NCBI GenBank assembly: GCA_010093605.1
Contig: MU004195.1
Span: forward strand, 64,708 to 128,707
Source of the DNA: Lophium mytilinum
Taxonomy: Eukaryota; Ascomycota; Dothideomycetes; Mytilinidiales; Mytilinidiaceae
Length of the DNA: 64,000 bases
Direction of reading: 5' to 3'
The notes beneath the pieces were generated by a model. That model worked only from the letters and a program-made list of their open reading frames with translations. It ran no database searches and was not told the DNA's origin. Below, one piece after another: positions 45,949 to 57,985 of this stretch (positions within the stretch are counted from its first letter, which is position 1; each line of letters begins with the position of its first letter). The position numbers and the translations under genes were made by a program.

Positions 45949-45975
45949 TGCTTCTGTGAAATGCTATTTACAGAT
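45949..45975 (+). repeat. short direct repeat, copy 1
   Basis: gcttctgtgaa..tgctattt.cagat; the same word recurs at 46704-46729 with small differences. Purpose unknown. Confidence 0.5.
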
Positions 45976-46113
45976 AAGGCAGGATGCACCTCCTAAGACA
46001 ACGACGAACAGTCAAGACAGCAGCCAACTCAACTACGGCACGGCTAGTCCAGCATCTAGCATTAGAACAGCAAGCGAGCGGTGTACATGCGGAGGAGGAC
46101 ATCACTGCTAGGT

Positions 46114-46135
46114 CTTTAGGCCTGAAGGCCTAAAG
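46114..46135. other. short perfect inverted repeat (hairpin)
   Basis: Nine-base arms ctttaggcc / ggcctaaag around a tgaa loop. Not next to a gene end; no role assigned. Confidence 0.6.
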
Positions 46136-46703
46136 GCCTCCCTTCTTATTCCTTGTAGTACATCCTGCAATCACTTCGTCACCATCTGTCCCGTGCCCGT
46201 GATATTCACCTAGAAGATATTTTGACCAACCAATCCTTTGGGATGAGATAAAATTACGTGTAAGGTAATATTCGGAGGACAATAAATTGTTCTCCCTGCG
46301 TAGGGGCAGTGCACGGATGGGTATATACATAAATGCGCTAAGAGGCGGCTCGGTAGAAGAGCTTCTATCCGATCACGTGACCATATACTGCCGAAGTGTA
46401 AACAGAATCTGCGCTAACAGGGGTCCACCCCATTAAACTTTCAAGAAAAGCATCGGCACCGAACTTAAGGCAATAATTTATAAGGAGTTAGCAATACGTT
46501 GAGGTGTCTATGTCTGCTAGGTCTGCCTAAAAGGGAGTACAAGAGTCGAGTTATATGCGCAGTATTTTGGTGTTGACAGTAGGTCCTAAACAGGCGCGCT
46601 CGCTTCTCAATATCCTAGAGTTCTAATTGGCTAGTCGGGGTTCGGATTCTAATTATGCAGCGAGCCTCGCCCTTTGTACCGCCTAAATAGCTACAGGGGA
46701 TCG

Positions 46704-46729
46704 GCTTCTGTGAAATGCTATTTTCAGAT
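46704..46729 (+). repeat. short direct repeat, copy 2
   Basis: Second copy of the word at 45949-45975. The stretch 45726-47532 as a whole holds no gene I can support. Confidence 0.5.
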
Positions 46730-47532
46730 TACGAGTAGGCTTCCCCGCATCTACTAATTATACTCCGTGAGCACTAAAGCTCACGACTCAAGGGTAGCTT
46801 GAAATGACCGGGGAGCAGTGAGTTATTGAGGGTATAGATGATGATCTGAATCTTGTGCCCTATAGTCTGCGTAGAATGCGACTCCAAGAGGTTGGCCGCT
46901 AGGAATGCCTTTGCCTATTTCGGACTAGATTATCGTCAGGAGCTGCACTCTGGACCTCCTCTTGCAGTTGTCTCCTCATCTACCACCCGATACACGTCTG
47001 CTTCAACGCAATGAATCAATTCATCCACGACAGACTGTGCAATATCATTTCGGCTCCGTAGCTGTTCGCTGGCTGACATGCGGATCCTCTTACTAGGCTG
47101 TTTCCGGACAAAGCCGCCCCAAAACGCTTTCAAAGACGAAGGTCATCTGTTCCTCTCCTCTAGATAGCTAAAAATAACTCTATAGCATTGCCGACGCTGG
47201 ATCTACCTTGCATAAGTTTCACACTCCTACTCGTAGGACATACCTCAACTATACACGTCAAGGCGGCCAGCGACGCGCGCCCTCGACCAATCCCAATTCT
47301 ACCCCGGCCGTTCCGGTCGTTCCGGTTCTTCCTGAGAATGATTCTCGCGTTACACGCTGCGTCCGGCAACATGCTTAGGAAGGCAAGAATAGCAAGTTGG
47401 AATTCAAGAGTACTGGAGCTCTTCGAAGCTCATCGAAGCACCCCCGGCAGTGTCACCAGCGCTCTGTACACGCACGCACGCAACCCCTTCGGCCAGTCTT
47501 TCAGATCTGACCGGCAGACACATATATTTGCC

Positions 47533-48900
47533 TCAAACCAAGACAATCTCTTTCCACACCGGCCCCGGCGCCAGCGACGTCTGAGCCGCTTTCTGGAAAA
47601 TCTGGCCAGTTCCTCGCCTCTCGGCGTATGTACCTGCCGCGTCCCAGGTTATCAGCATCACCCAGTACATGTCCCATCTCGATTTGTCGGGAACCATGCG
47701 ATGTTCTATTGCTGAGCCCGCCATCGCGTCGCAGGCTTCTGATAAGACGATGAACTCGCATTCCCTTGCTTCTTTGATGAAGTTGTCGGCGAAATGGACG
47801 GAACCACAGAAGTTTCCGGTGGCGTCGACGATGGTGCCGCGGGAGCAGACGTCCGGGCCGTGAGGTGAGGAGATGACTGCTGAGATCGAAAGGGTGAGCG
47901 AGCGGGTCCAGAACTGGATGATCCTGTCCTTGTCGAGATTAATTGGCGCGCTTTTGATCGGCAGTGTCGAAGATACGTCAATATCTGGACAGTGCTTGTT
48001 ATCGAAACCCCTCTGCACTCCGTACGTAGCATGGGGTCTCGTAAACGGCACCTCCACCGTATCCTCATTCGATAGCACCTGCTTCAAACCTCCTTCTGGC
48101 GTGCGATAGTACCACCGGATCCACGTCCGCTCTGTCAGCCATTCGCGTCAGTCCTTGAGAAGCACTGATAGCATCCTGTTCTCGAACTTGACGGTCCCTA
48201 TCCACCCAAGCCATGACCAGCTTGGGAGCTCTGGTCGCCGCTTTAACGTGTTAAACATCCCCGTGAAGAGCACAAAAAGGTCGAATGAGGAAGACGGCAT
48301 ACTTTGCAGGAACGCGCACCCAAAGTCGCGCTGGATGAGGTTCTCCAGCCCGTACAGTGCGCGATGCCCGTCGGCTTGGAAGCTGAGCGTGCATTTGGTG
48401 TAGTGGACGACTATGGCGTCGAAGAAAGCCAGTGTGGTGTAATTTTCGTCGAGGGCTGAGTAGAGGTGATCGGGCTCCCATGTGGTCTCCTCGGGGCGGA
48501 GCTCATTCGTGTCTTCTTCGCTCCACTGGGCGCGCAGGCAGCGGAAGAAAATGCTGCCGGTTGGTAAGAAGGTTAGAGTGCGTTGGGATAGGAGAAGTTC
48601 TTGGAAGCTGGGGGTCTCGTTTAGCTGACCTGGCAAAGTTGAGGTAGGGTTTGGAGAGGGTAGATACTCACGTCCATGCTCTGGCCCCGTGATGCGAGAT
48701 CTCGAGTATGCTGTCCATCCCCTTCAGAACTGTCATCTTTACACCCGGCACCACTTCCTCCACCGGCTGAACCAGAGTCCGCGATTGGAAGTTTACGCCG
48801 GGCAGACCTGCGTTCGCATCTTTCCTGCAGCTGCAATGAGAGTCAACACAGCAAGGCATAGGATCTTTAGATCTTCGTCATCACGCTGGCTTTCGTCAGC
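47533..48900 (-). pseudogene. degraded HET (heterokaryon incompatibility) domain gene
   Basis: Minus-strand reading shows the later half of a HET-domain protein: DANAGLPGVN, ISHHGARAWT joined by a probable 70-odd base intron (donor GTGAGT) to FQELLLSQRTLTFLPTG, then FFRCLRAQWSEE, LPSWSWLGWIG, and further down WIRWYYRTPEGGL and MYWVMLITWD. The order is that of HET proteins, which trigger cell death on fusion of unlike strains. The conserved front part of the HET domain is missing or ruined and the reading is interrupted about two or three times, so the locus is judged inactive. It abuts an F-box-like exon at 48943-49056 on the same strand. Confidence 0.65.
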
Positions 48901-48942
48901 ATCCAGGCATGAGTGTCACATCGCGAGTAGGTGTCCACTCAC

Positions 48943-49056
48943 AAGATAGCCAAACACCATCGTCTTTAGCTCGACCGGGAGTCCCTCGAACGTCGGAGGT
49001 GGGCCACCCATAATGATGGCGACAGATTCTGGCGGGAGCGCGCCGGAGGGCGCCAT
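48943..49056 (-). CDS. F-box-like first exon (orphan)
   Basis: A 38-codon exon from ATG 49056 ending at a strong donor (CTT|GTGAGT). It encodes MAPSGALPPES and TFEGLPVELKTMVFGYL, which has the F-box look (LPxELxxxVFxYL). Reading on across a candidate intron gives DDEDLKILCLA, also F-box-like, before running into the HET remnant. No intact continuation is found, so this is probably the start of a broken or chimeric gene. F-box proteins link SCF ubiquitin ligases to substrates. Confidence 0.35.
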
Positions 49057-52000
49057 CTTAAGCAGTGAAGTGGATGGGTTGTGTGTGAATCGGCTTGGAG
49101 TGAAGAAGACGAGAGGCGTCAACAAACAACGACGCGAAAAACTCAATCCGGAGCGGGTTCGGAAAGGAAATAGTATCTGCCGAGACACAGTAAACTGACT
49201 TCACTTCAGATGGAAAGATGGGGTGAAGCCCTCTGATGCAATTACGTCATCCGACTTCTATATCAAAATCTTACAACAGCTTATATGTCTGGCGCCATTC
49301 GACAAGATGCCATACAGGAAACTTGGAAAGAATCAATGACGTCTAGAAATCTCTATGAATCGAACAAGCAATAGTAAATGGAATCCTCGCGGCATATGCA
49401 CAGGATACTGCTATGGGAAGCCCACGAATGCTCAAGGAACTAGATACGCGGGGTGATGTTCTTCAGCTCAGCCGGAAGCCCAACGAGTATCAATGGTGCC
49501 ATTACGGTCGCTGCAGCGGAGAGGATGAAGGAGAGTTGGGAAAGAGTGAGATTGAAGTAAGCTCCAAGCTTGGCATCACGTGAGGAGGCAGCATTTGAGG
49601 TGGTCCAGCGAATTTACTCATTGTTCATTTCGTTGATTTTACACTTCATGCAAAGCTTGAGAAAGAAAGTTGTGGCCACCCATGCAGCGATAAGGATGGA
49701 TAATCAAGTACACGGGAAGGCCTGAGGTGCTGTTGCTGTCCATGGCCTGCTCATGAATGAGCCTCTGTGAATACATACGTCCGCATCCTTTGCTAGAATA
49801 CCACGCCATAGAGACGATTGCGTCCAGCTTACCTTGCTTTCTCAAGAATGCGATCATCGCACTCCAGTGTCCCGAGGAATTTGAAGGTAGATGGGACTGA
49901 CCTTTCTCTGGGCTGCGGCATTTTTCCTCTGTAGCGAATCTGTTAGACTGAGAGTCGTGGGTGTGTGCGTCCGAATACGCTCAATTTCTTTACAAATGTA
50001 GACCTCCGACCTCACCGTGTCGACACGAGCACTGTTAGAGGTCGTTCAAATCCTGTCTCTCGTCTCCCTAACCAAGACATCGTCCTGTCAAGTCTCGGAG
50101 CAAGCCCGAGACCTCCAGCATGCGCAGAAGCCTTCGACGTTGCCATGATGGCACCCACAAGCCACAAGACTCAACACGGCATCGCCGCCCGCCTCCAGCC
50201 AAGTCAACGTGACAGCCCGTCACACCGCACACCCGCAGCGTGACACGGGCTCCTGGAATGCGGAGATGGTGCGTGTGGTCTTGTGGCAGACATGCTGGAA
50301 GCCGGGTAAATGTTTCGAGTCGAGGTCGCACGGCAGACTCGGCTGAGACGTGGTGGGACGGATGTTTTCGGGCGGGTGGGTAGGCGGACGACGGCTGGGT
50401 GCAGCTGTTGTTTGATGAGATGGTTTGAGGTTAGGTGAGGTCAAGTGGGTGGGCGTTTGGCGGGAGTGTTTGGTAGGGAGGTCGGCGGTCCGTGTGATTG
50501 GGTGAGGTGGGAGGGCTGTCGGCGGCTACAGCAGATGGGCACCCGCTGAGCAGGTGGACCATCGTGATTCGGTTGGTGACAAGGCTTGGGCACTCGTTTT
50601 GAGGTTGAGAAATGATCCAATCTCATGAGACTGTTTTGTAGTGAGAGTTCACGTCGCGTGAGTATCTAACAAAAGAAAACATGGAACGCCTGTGACATAA
50701 GGGCTGACTTAGTTGCCTACTGTGCATTACGAAGACCTATGATTTATCGTTTGGAGACGATTGGTATGTCTGGCTAAAGAATCTTTGAGAGATCTTGGCA
50801 GGGTTTATGGAGTTGATGCGATCAAGGTTGGGACAAAAGCGAGTCTAGAATCTTTCCATACCTACCGACGTACCGAGTTTCGCAACAGCCCTACTAGACT
50901 ACTAGACCTCAAATTGGCAGTAGGAACGGAAGTGAAGCTTGATGTAGACTTCCCCTGCAGAACTAGAAGCACCGGTGCACGGCGCATCGCACATTGCATG
51001 GACGGCTGCGGATGACAGCGGAACATACGCTAGACATGGAGAGTGCTGCGAATGGCCAACCGCGATGACTTTTTGCATGCAGCTTGAATGAAACCGACTG
51101 CAGGACAGCAGCAGAGAGGTGGGGAGCCGCGATGCATTTTGTTGCAGAGCAACGTGGCTCGGACGGGTGGCCTTGTTTGCTTTGCGGAGTGAGACATGCA
51201 GATGGCGCTGCGCGAGGAGCCTGACAATGTTTCAGCGGAGAAAACTCCTCACAAAAGATCGCCACCTCGAGTCGAGATGATGATCTTTGACTCTGGACTA
51301 CGCGGCCACACGGCCGATGAGGGTGTCGAGTTTCACTAGGGATGCAGCTTGTCGGACGGCGGGAGCGATGGATCGACGGAGCGTTTTTGAAAAGGGCCAA
51401 TTCAAAGCTGTGAAATGTCTCGTTTCAGCAATTTGGCAGTATAATTATCTTGAGCGCTTAATGACGACGTCTTTGTTGAGAGCGTGTGCAGACAGGCACA
51501 TGATGCTGCTTGACTGAGGGAAAGCACAGCGAATGAGGCTCGTAACAGACATGGAAACGAAACAGGGCTCCTGGTTGATTCAAACAGAACACCTGTGGGC
51601 GCGCTTCCGCAAAACATTGTTCCAACGAAGCATCTGGAGAGACTTGAGAGACAAGCATGCCGCAGGGTTGTCGCCCTGTGAGGCTCGTCGAAACACAGAC
51701 TCGGAATAGCGAGCAGCGACGATTCAGACAGCCGGGCCAGGCTCTCGGTCGCAGAATTGAGGGCAGCGAGGACTGCGGGGAGCGGTGATGAGAGTCTCGG
51801 TCGTCCAGGGAGGCGCGCAACTTCAACCCAGTCGGCTAGGTGCTGCGGGCTTGGCCGAACCGACGGTAAGGATTGGCGCAGCGTCGTGTGCCTGGCGGTG
51901 TGATTCCGAGATGAGCGGGCTAAGCGGGTGCTGTTGTTTCCCCTGACAGCATCCCGACGCCGATCTTTTCGCGCCCAATCACTAGCCGAGCCGGGGCCAG

Positions 52001-52783
52001 CTCACTCAGCGCAACCCCGGCTGGGCGTGCTTCAATCTCATGGTCAAACAGCGGCGGAGATTTCCTTCACGAGGCGCTTTCGAGGGGCCAAGTGGGTGCA
52101 AGGACGACCGCTCGCTGCGTACTTGCCGAGAAGGGATGAGACGATGCGATTGCGCGACAAGGAATTGTGCTGCTGCTGGAACAAAGGGCAGTATCGTGTG
52201 CTTCTAGAGGACAACTCGAGCCGGAGCAGAGGGCGCCTGCCGTGGCAAGAGTAGAAACAACTCAGCAGTGCGGCCAACGTCATCAGCCAGCCGTGCCTGA
52301 CCCGGGGGCCGGTCCCTCCTTCATCTAGCCGTGTTTCAAGATTCGCTTAACCTAAATCAGTTAGCGCGGCTGCCCCGTACTTTCCCACCCTCTACAAAGG
52401 CACTGAACTCTCCCTTTCAGACATCCCTCACCACGTTCTTTGCTGATCTGTGATCTTCACGTAAAGCCTTGTCTTTACCCACGCTCTTTGTCTCCTTCTT
52501 TTTCAACCCACACTCCTTTGTACTACCGTGCGCCAGTCGTACTCAATCGTCAAGTAAACACACGTAAGTGCCGATGCTTGCCTCGTCGTCCTCGACCTCT
52601 TTATCCATCGGCCAATATAAGTTGTTCGCCATGCTTCAGGAGTCGGGTCGCAGCCTGTAGAGCATCAGTATTGACATTCGACAGTCTTTTGAACCAACAT
52701 CACCGGCGATTTGATATCCCGTACCTCGACAATCAAACTTTACCAAACAACCACACCAGACCAATCATACCAATCGATTTAAG
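49057..52783. other. gene-poor interval
   Basis: About 3.7 kb without a gene I can support. A 21-codon minus-strand frame at 49440-49502 (MAPLILVGLPAELKN) resembles the F-box-like exon at 48943-49056 and may be a decayed relative. The last ~300 bases before 52784 are pyrimidine-rich and CAA-rich, as in a fungal promoter and 5' leader for the CAP gene. Confidence 0.4.
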
Positions 52784-53874
52784 ATGCGTTCCTCAATCAT
52801 CTTCTCCGCCGCCTTCGCCGTCGGCGCCCTTGCCGGTCCCTTCAAGCGTGAAGACGGTGGCTATGTCGTCACCGAGGTCGACGTTGTTGAGAAGACTGTC
52901 ACTGTCGTCGTCACTGCCACGGGTCCCCCTCCAGCCGTCACTGAGGCTGCCGTGACCTTCTCCCCGGTTGGCCACCACTACTCGCACTCGCACTTCCACC
53001 ACTACAGCAAGCCGGCCAGCTCTTCCGCTGCCGCAGTTGAGTCTTCCTCGGCACCAGCCTACACGCCCCCGGCCTCCTCTGCTCCCGCCTACACTCCTCC
53101 CGCTTCTTCTGCTCCGGCCTACACGCCTCCAGCTTCTTCTTCTGCTCCTGCCTACACCCCTAAGCCATCCTCTACGCCAGCTCCTGTCTCCAGCGCTGTC
53201 TACTCGGTCCCCGCTCCCTCCAGCTCCGCTTCTTATGGTGGTGGTGTTGGCCCGGCTCACGTCACCGGAGATGCTGAGGCCGATCTGACTGAAGGCGAGG
53301 ATTACCAGAACATGGTTGTTTTCCACCACAACATCAACCGTGCCAAACACGGCGCTGGCGTTCTGACTTGGGATGACGACCTCGCCGCGTCGGCTCTTAA
53401 GTGCGCGCAATGCAGTAACACGCCGTTCCAGCACTGCAAGTAAGTGATACCCGTGACTTTTGGTCTTGCTCATATGCTAATCGCGTTACAGTGCCGGGCA
53501 AAACATGGCTGGAAGTTCACCCATTGCTAACGTTTCTGCCGGCATCACCGAGGGTTGGGTCAATGGCGAAGCGCCTGCCTTTGCTGACTTCTATGGCCAA
53601 GCGAACCCGACCCAAAACTTCGAGGCGTGGGGTCATTTCTCCCAAGTTGTCTGGAAGAAGGCTACGAAGGTTGGTTGCGGCACCGTCGACTGCCGCAACA
53701 CTGTGGGCAATGGCATGTGGCAGACTGTCTGCAACTATGACACTGGTAAGCATTGACTTCTGAAAGCATGCGACGACCATGAGACTAATCTGATCAACAG
53801 GCAATGTTGGAGGCGAATATGGTGACAACGTTGGAAAGCCCATCAGCGATGTTCTCGCCCACTGGACCGACTAG
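52784..53874 (+). CDS. secreted CAP/PR-1 (SCP) superfamily protein, Pry-like
   Basis: Spliced CDS 52784-53439, 53492-53745, 53801-53874 (introns 52 and 55 bp), 327 aa. A signal peptide (MRSSIIFSAAFAVGALAGP) is followed by a Kex2-like KR site, a low-complexity Ser/Pro/Ala/Tyr linker with about four copies of an APAYTPPASS unit (about residues 90-130), and a C-terminal CAP domain: FHHNINRAKHGAGVLTWDDDLA, HCNAGQNMAG, GHFSQVVWKKATKVGCG and VCNYDTGN-GGEYGDNV. The CAP cavity residues His (NMAG side and GHFSQ) and Glu are present. Yeast Pry proteins of this family bind and export sterols and fatty acids; in pathogens they can act as virulence or detoxification factors. Secreted or wall-bound by the linker. 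Confidence 0.92.
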
Positions 53875-55428
53875 ACGCCTCATGATTATTGACGGCACGT
53901 ACACCTCGTCCGTGGTTCCTCTTCTCCGGCCTTGTCTTGCATCCTTGTTGAGCATCTTTGTGTGGACATGTCGGGCTTCGGGTCAGCAAAACATTCGTGG
54001 TTCATGATTGGGGTTCATGTGGATTGATTTTCCGATGTTGTTTCAATATCCTGGCTGCTGTTAGCAGAGTCAGGCTTCTGTTCTCTGTTTATACTTACAA
54101 AAGGCCTCTCGTTTAGGCTGGGATTGAAGATATTCTCTTCTACCCCTCATGCAATGCAACGATGTTAGCATCAAAGTCTCTCTTGCTTGATAAAAACTTA
54201 ACAAGATGATAATGTCTTCTGTTCCCAATTGCCCAACCAACCGAAGAATTAGGAGAGTCGTCTCGTATTAGTTCTCTTGATTAAGCGACGGTACATGTAC
54301 GGCCGAGAGGAGTTAATCAGCCTGGGTAGTTTATTCTTGGTGCAGGGTGTTTGATAGTAACGGATAGAGATCAGACAGGTCCGAGTAGTTACGCGCAACC
54401 CGGCAGGAATGTAGACGGTGTCGGAGCGAAGGGGGATTAAACGACGTGGGCATCGACACGCTACATATCTTTTTCTCGCAGACCAGCTACCACTCCGCGA
54501 ATAAAGACATGAAGGGTGCGAATAAGAAAAACTGAAAGGGGCGCAAACGCTACAAAGGAGGATCAGGTGGGATGGGGACAGCACAGAAGAGGGTTGAATG
54601 AGACGCGCCCACACAAAGGAGGATGCATAAGATGCGCAGGCTTCCTCATTCCTGTCGGGCCACCACTTTATTAAAGAACGCAGAATGAAGCTTCGCCGCA
54701 TTTCACGCCTCCCATAATGTACTCGCCCTCTGCTCTGCAAGCCCCGGCGTTGGTTTGAAGATCAAACTCTCAGACATTGGTTCGATCATACGTCGATACG
54801 CCGCGCTGGGTCCACCCGTTCCGCGGGTAGACTAACAAGCGCTCAGTCTCCACAACCTCCTCCTCTCCTCCTACCATAGCCTATGATGTTTTTAGCCCCC
54901 TCCATCGGCGAATTTCCGCTTCTGATGTACGGGTACATGTTAGACTAACCTTGCCATTTACAGTCTCCATGAGGCTCGAAATACCACATCCCTGCGTTCG
55001 CAGATGTCGGGGACTTCTTGAGGCGCAGCAGGGCAGCCGCCAGCGCATCTCACACTAATCAGATACTTAGCATCCTTGATCTGGATGAACAGCTCTTTTC
55101 GCCGGCAGTAGGAGGACTTGACCTTTCGAACAGACGACTCCCCTCAATACTAACGATGTGGTTCGACATGAGGTCGATGTTCTTTGCCGCATGACTCCGA
55201 GATTAAAACGTTCGTCCAGCCATGAGGACTCTCGCCTCTCCCAGCGCTATGGGTTGACGCCCAACGATGTTTCAGACGGCGGTTATACAACAACCAACAT
55301 GCAGGTGTACTGTGCCGCATCCATTTTTGGATCCCCCTCTGAGCACTTGATCAGCGTTATGTTATTTGTACTCTTTCTGTTCCCTGGCTTTCCTATCAGC
55401 GCTTCATCTTCATGTTTCATTTCATACG
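53875..55428. other. intergenic, no gene seen
   Basis: 3' end of the CAP gene and upstream region of the membrane-protein gene. Frames at 54249-54740 (minus) and 55158-55535 (plus) lack domains and are not supported. Confidence 0.35.
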
Positions 55429-57692
55429 ATGAACATCCTTTACCCTTCTTCCAATGGCAACTCAAGTCGTCTTTCTCAACGCAGCCTACCGCCACTACCG
55501 CCATCATCCCAACGAGCATCGGTAGTGCTCACTGATAGTCCACTAGTGGCCCCTTCCGAAAAATATGTCGACATACCGAAATGGCCTAAAACAGCTCAGG
55601 GCATCAGGCATGGAGGCTTCTTTACAGTTTTCAGTTGCCTCGGCAATGTCCTCACCGTTGTTGTTGCTTGCGCATTTTTCGCATTCGGAGCCTTTGTACT
55701 GAGGCATGATCGAGTGCCAACGTCCGATGTTCCGCATTTAGGGCTGCTGCGAGATTCCGCCCGCTATGTGAGTATCCCTTGACTCCGAGCCTTTACCTTT
55801 GCCGCCTATCTCTTCTCTCCATCCAAGCCTATCTCCGTATGACTTGTGACAATGTTTTCAAATTGGTATTCATCTTGCCAATATAAGCCAACATCGATGG
55901 GATAAGACCATCGGCTACTCTTTACTGTCTGGCACTTCCCGACACACTCGATTCCCTACGTTTTAGCTTTTGCACCCTATCATGATGCTGACAAAATTAG
56001 GGGCCCACCGTATTCCCAATATTTCTAGAGGCCATAGTTGGTCAGGCCGTACATGCGCTGGCTCTGTGGAGATTAGAGCATGGAGAACGAATGAAGATCC
56101 TCGACCAGCTTCTCGGGAGCACCTCGATTTTCGCCACTGTAGTAACGCAGCTCAAATATCGCAATATTGGGTTACTCGGTACCTTGCTGCTTCTACTCTG
56201 GTCGCTATCGCCAATTGGCGGACAAGCGTCCCTGCGAGTTCTCGACTTCGGTGTCACAACCAACATGTATCCGCAAAGCATGAAGTACTTGCGCATGGAT
56301 TCGGAATATATGCCAAGCGAACCGTCAGCTGATGGAGAAATGGATGGTCAAACTGCTATATTCACTACCGAAGCTGTATATGGTTCATCGCTCCTAAGCC
56401 CTTGGGATGTCAAAAGCTCGCCCCTGGACACTTGGGGCAACGTCAAAATCCCAATGATTGAGCGGCTCTCGAATCTTACCAAAGACAGCGAGGGCTGGCA
56501 GCAAGTCGATAATGACAACGCAACCACGTTCTCGTCTCTCATTGGCATCCCCACAACGAGTCTCCCGTCAGATCGTAAGGCTTCTTTCAATATGGAGACA
56601 TCGTACTGGGTGTTGGATTGTCCTGTTCTGAAACTGTCCAATGACTCCACGACAGAACTTCCAGGTATGGACAGTGGTGGCGTCACTCCTCTTCCTGATT
56701 GGCAGGGTAAGAGAGCGATGAACTGGGGGATATCAAGTCCGTTAGATCAATTCAACACGACACTCGTTCAACCATTTCCACCAACAAACACCACGGGAAC
56801 GCCACTTCGCAGGATGTATTATTTAAGTATGGAAGAGAGTGACAACATACACTACCCTTTCCGTGGTGGTAATAGCTACGCTGAGTGCACCATGAACACA
56901 TCCTACGTTGAAGTCCGAGCCGCTTGTAATGGGAGGAACTGTACCGTCACGCATATGCGACCGTCTACGCAAGAGCATATAGATCCCGCTCTGATCAATG
57001 GCCTTACAGGCGCGTATTCGAATTTCTTTTTCACCTACTTTGTAGAGGCAATTGCGGGAAGCTCGTATAAGCTCACCGCGGTCCAACGCTACTTCACGAA
57101 TCCGGCCTCCCCTTTCGACAACGTGCATCCAAGTATCGCCCTCTACCAACTCGACAAGGAAGACTTTGCGACCAAGTTTGCGCAATTACTCAATACGTTC
57201 TGGCTCGCCGGTATTGGCCTTGCCCAAATACCAGGCGGAATGCCTGAATCCCGTGCAGGCCTTCACAGCGGCACGAATACTAGCACGACTACCGCTACAG
57301 TCATTCAATCTACGCCTGTACTTGTGTGCAACAGAGGCTGGCTCGCAGCCCTGTTCGTCGCGACGGGTATGATGTGTTTGACAGGAGTCCTAGGCCTGGT
57401 ACTTGAGTTCACACGCAAGACGCCGGACCTCGCCATCAACATCTCGAGCTTGGCAAGGGACAATCCATACATCCACTTACCTCCTGGTGGCTCGGCTCTC
57501 GACTCAGCTACTCGGGGACGACTCATGCAGAATGTCAGGATCAGATTTGGCGATGTGAAGTCTGAAGAGCAAGTTGGGCATATTGCTATGGCGTCTTGCG
57601 AAAAGGCGGAGGAGGAGGTGATAGGGAGCGGGTCGCCGCCGGAGATGAGGGTTGCGAGACTGAAGGGCGGGAAAGAGAGGCTGTATGCTTGA
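55429..57692 (+). CDS. fungal membrane protein with large extracytoplasmic domain
   Basis: Spliced CDS 55429-55767, 56001-57692 (intron 233 bp, donor GTGAGT, acceptor AATTAG with CTGAC branch site), 676 aa. Layout: Ser/Pro-rich cytosolic N-tail; hydrophobic helix 1 (VFSCLGNVLTVVVACAFFAFGAF); helix 2 region GPTVFPIFLEAIVGQAVHALALW; helix 3 (NIGLLGTLLLLLWSLSPIGGQ, giving the SPIGGQ motif common to this fungal family); a ~300-residue loop with many N-glycosylation sequons and a few Cys; then a last helix (LAALFVATGMMCLTGVLGLVLEF) and a cytosolic tail. Families of this shape are expanded in filamentous ascomycetes; I know of no assigned function. Confidence 0.8.
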
Positions 57693-57985
57693 TGGTGGAA
57701 AGGGCGCACGAAGGGGCTCGAGGGTCTCGATGCTTGTTTGAATGAAGATCTTCATGATGTGACGGCCATTTATAAAAAGTTCTATGATGTATTACTATAA
57801 TCTATTACTACTTCAAACAGTCTTTCAGTCTTCTTGACTATTAAGCATGGATCGCTGGAGGATCTCCGAGCCCACTTAAGGGTCGAGCCGACGCCAGCCT
57901 TATCGGCCCTGCATGTATGAAATATTGGAGGGGCACCAGACATCCCGCATTCTTCGTGTAGCCTCGCATCATCTACTCCTTTCTT

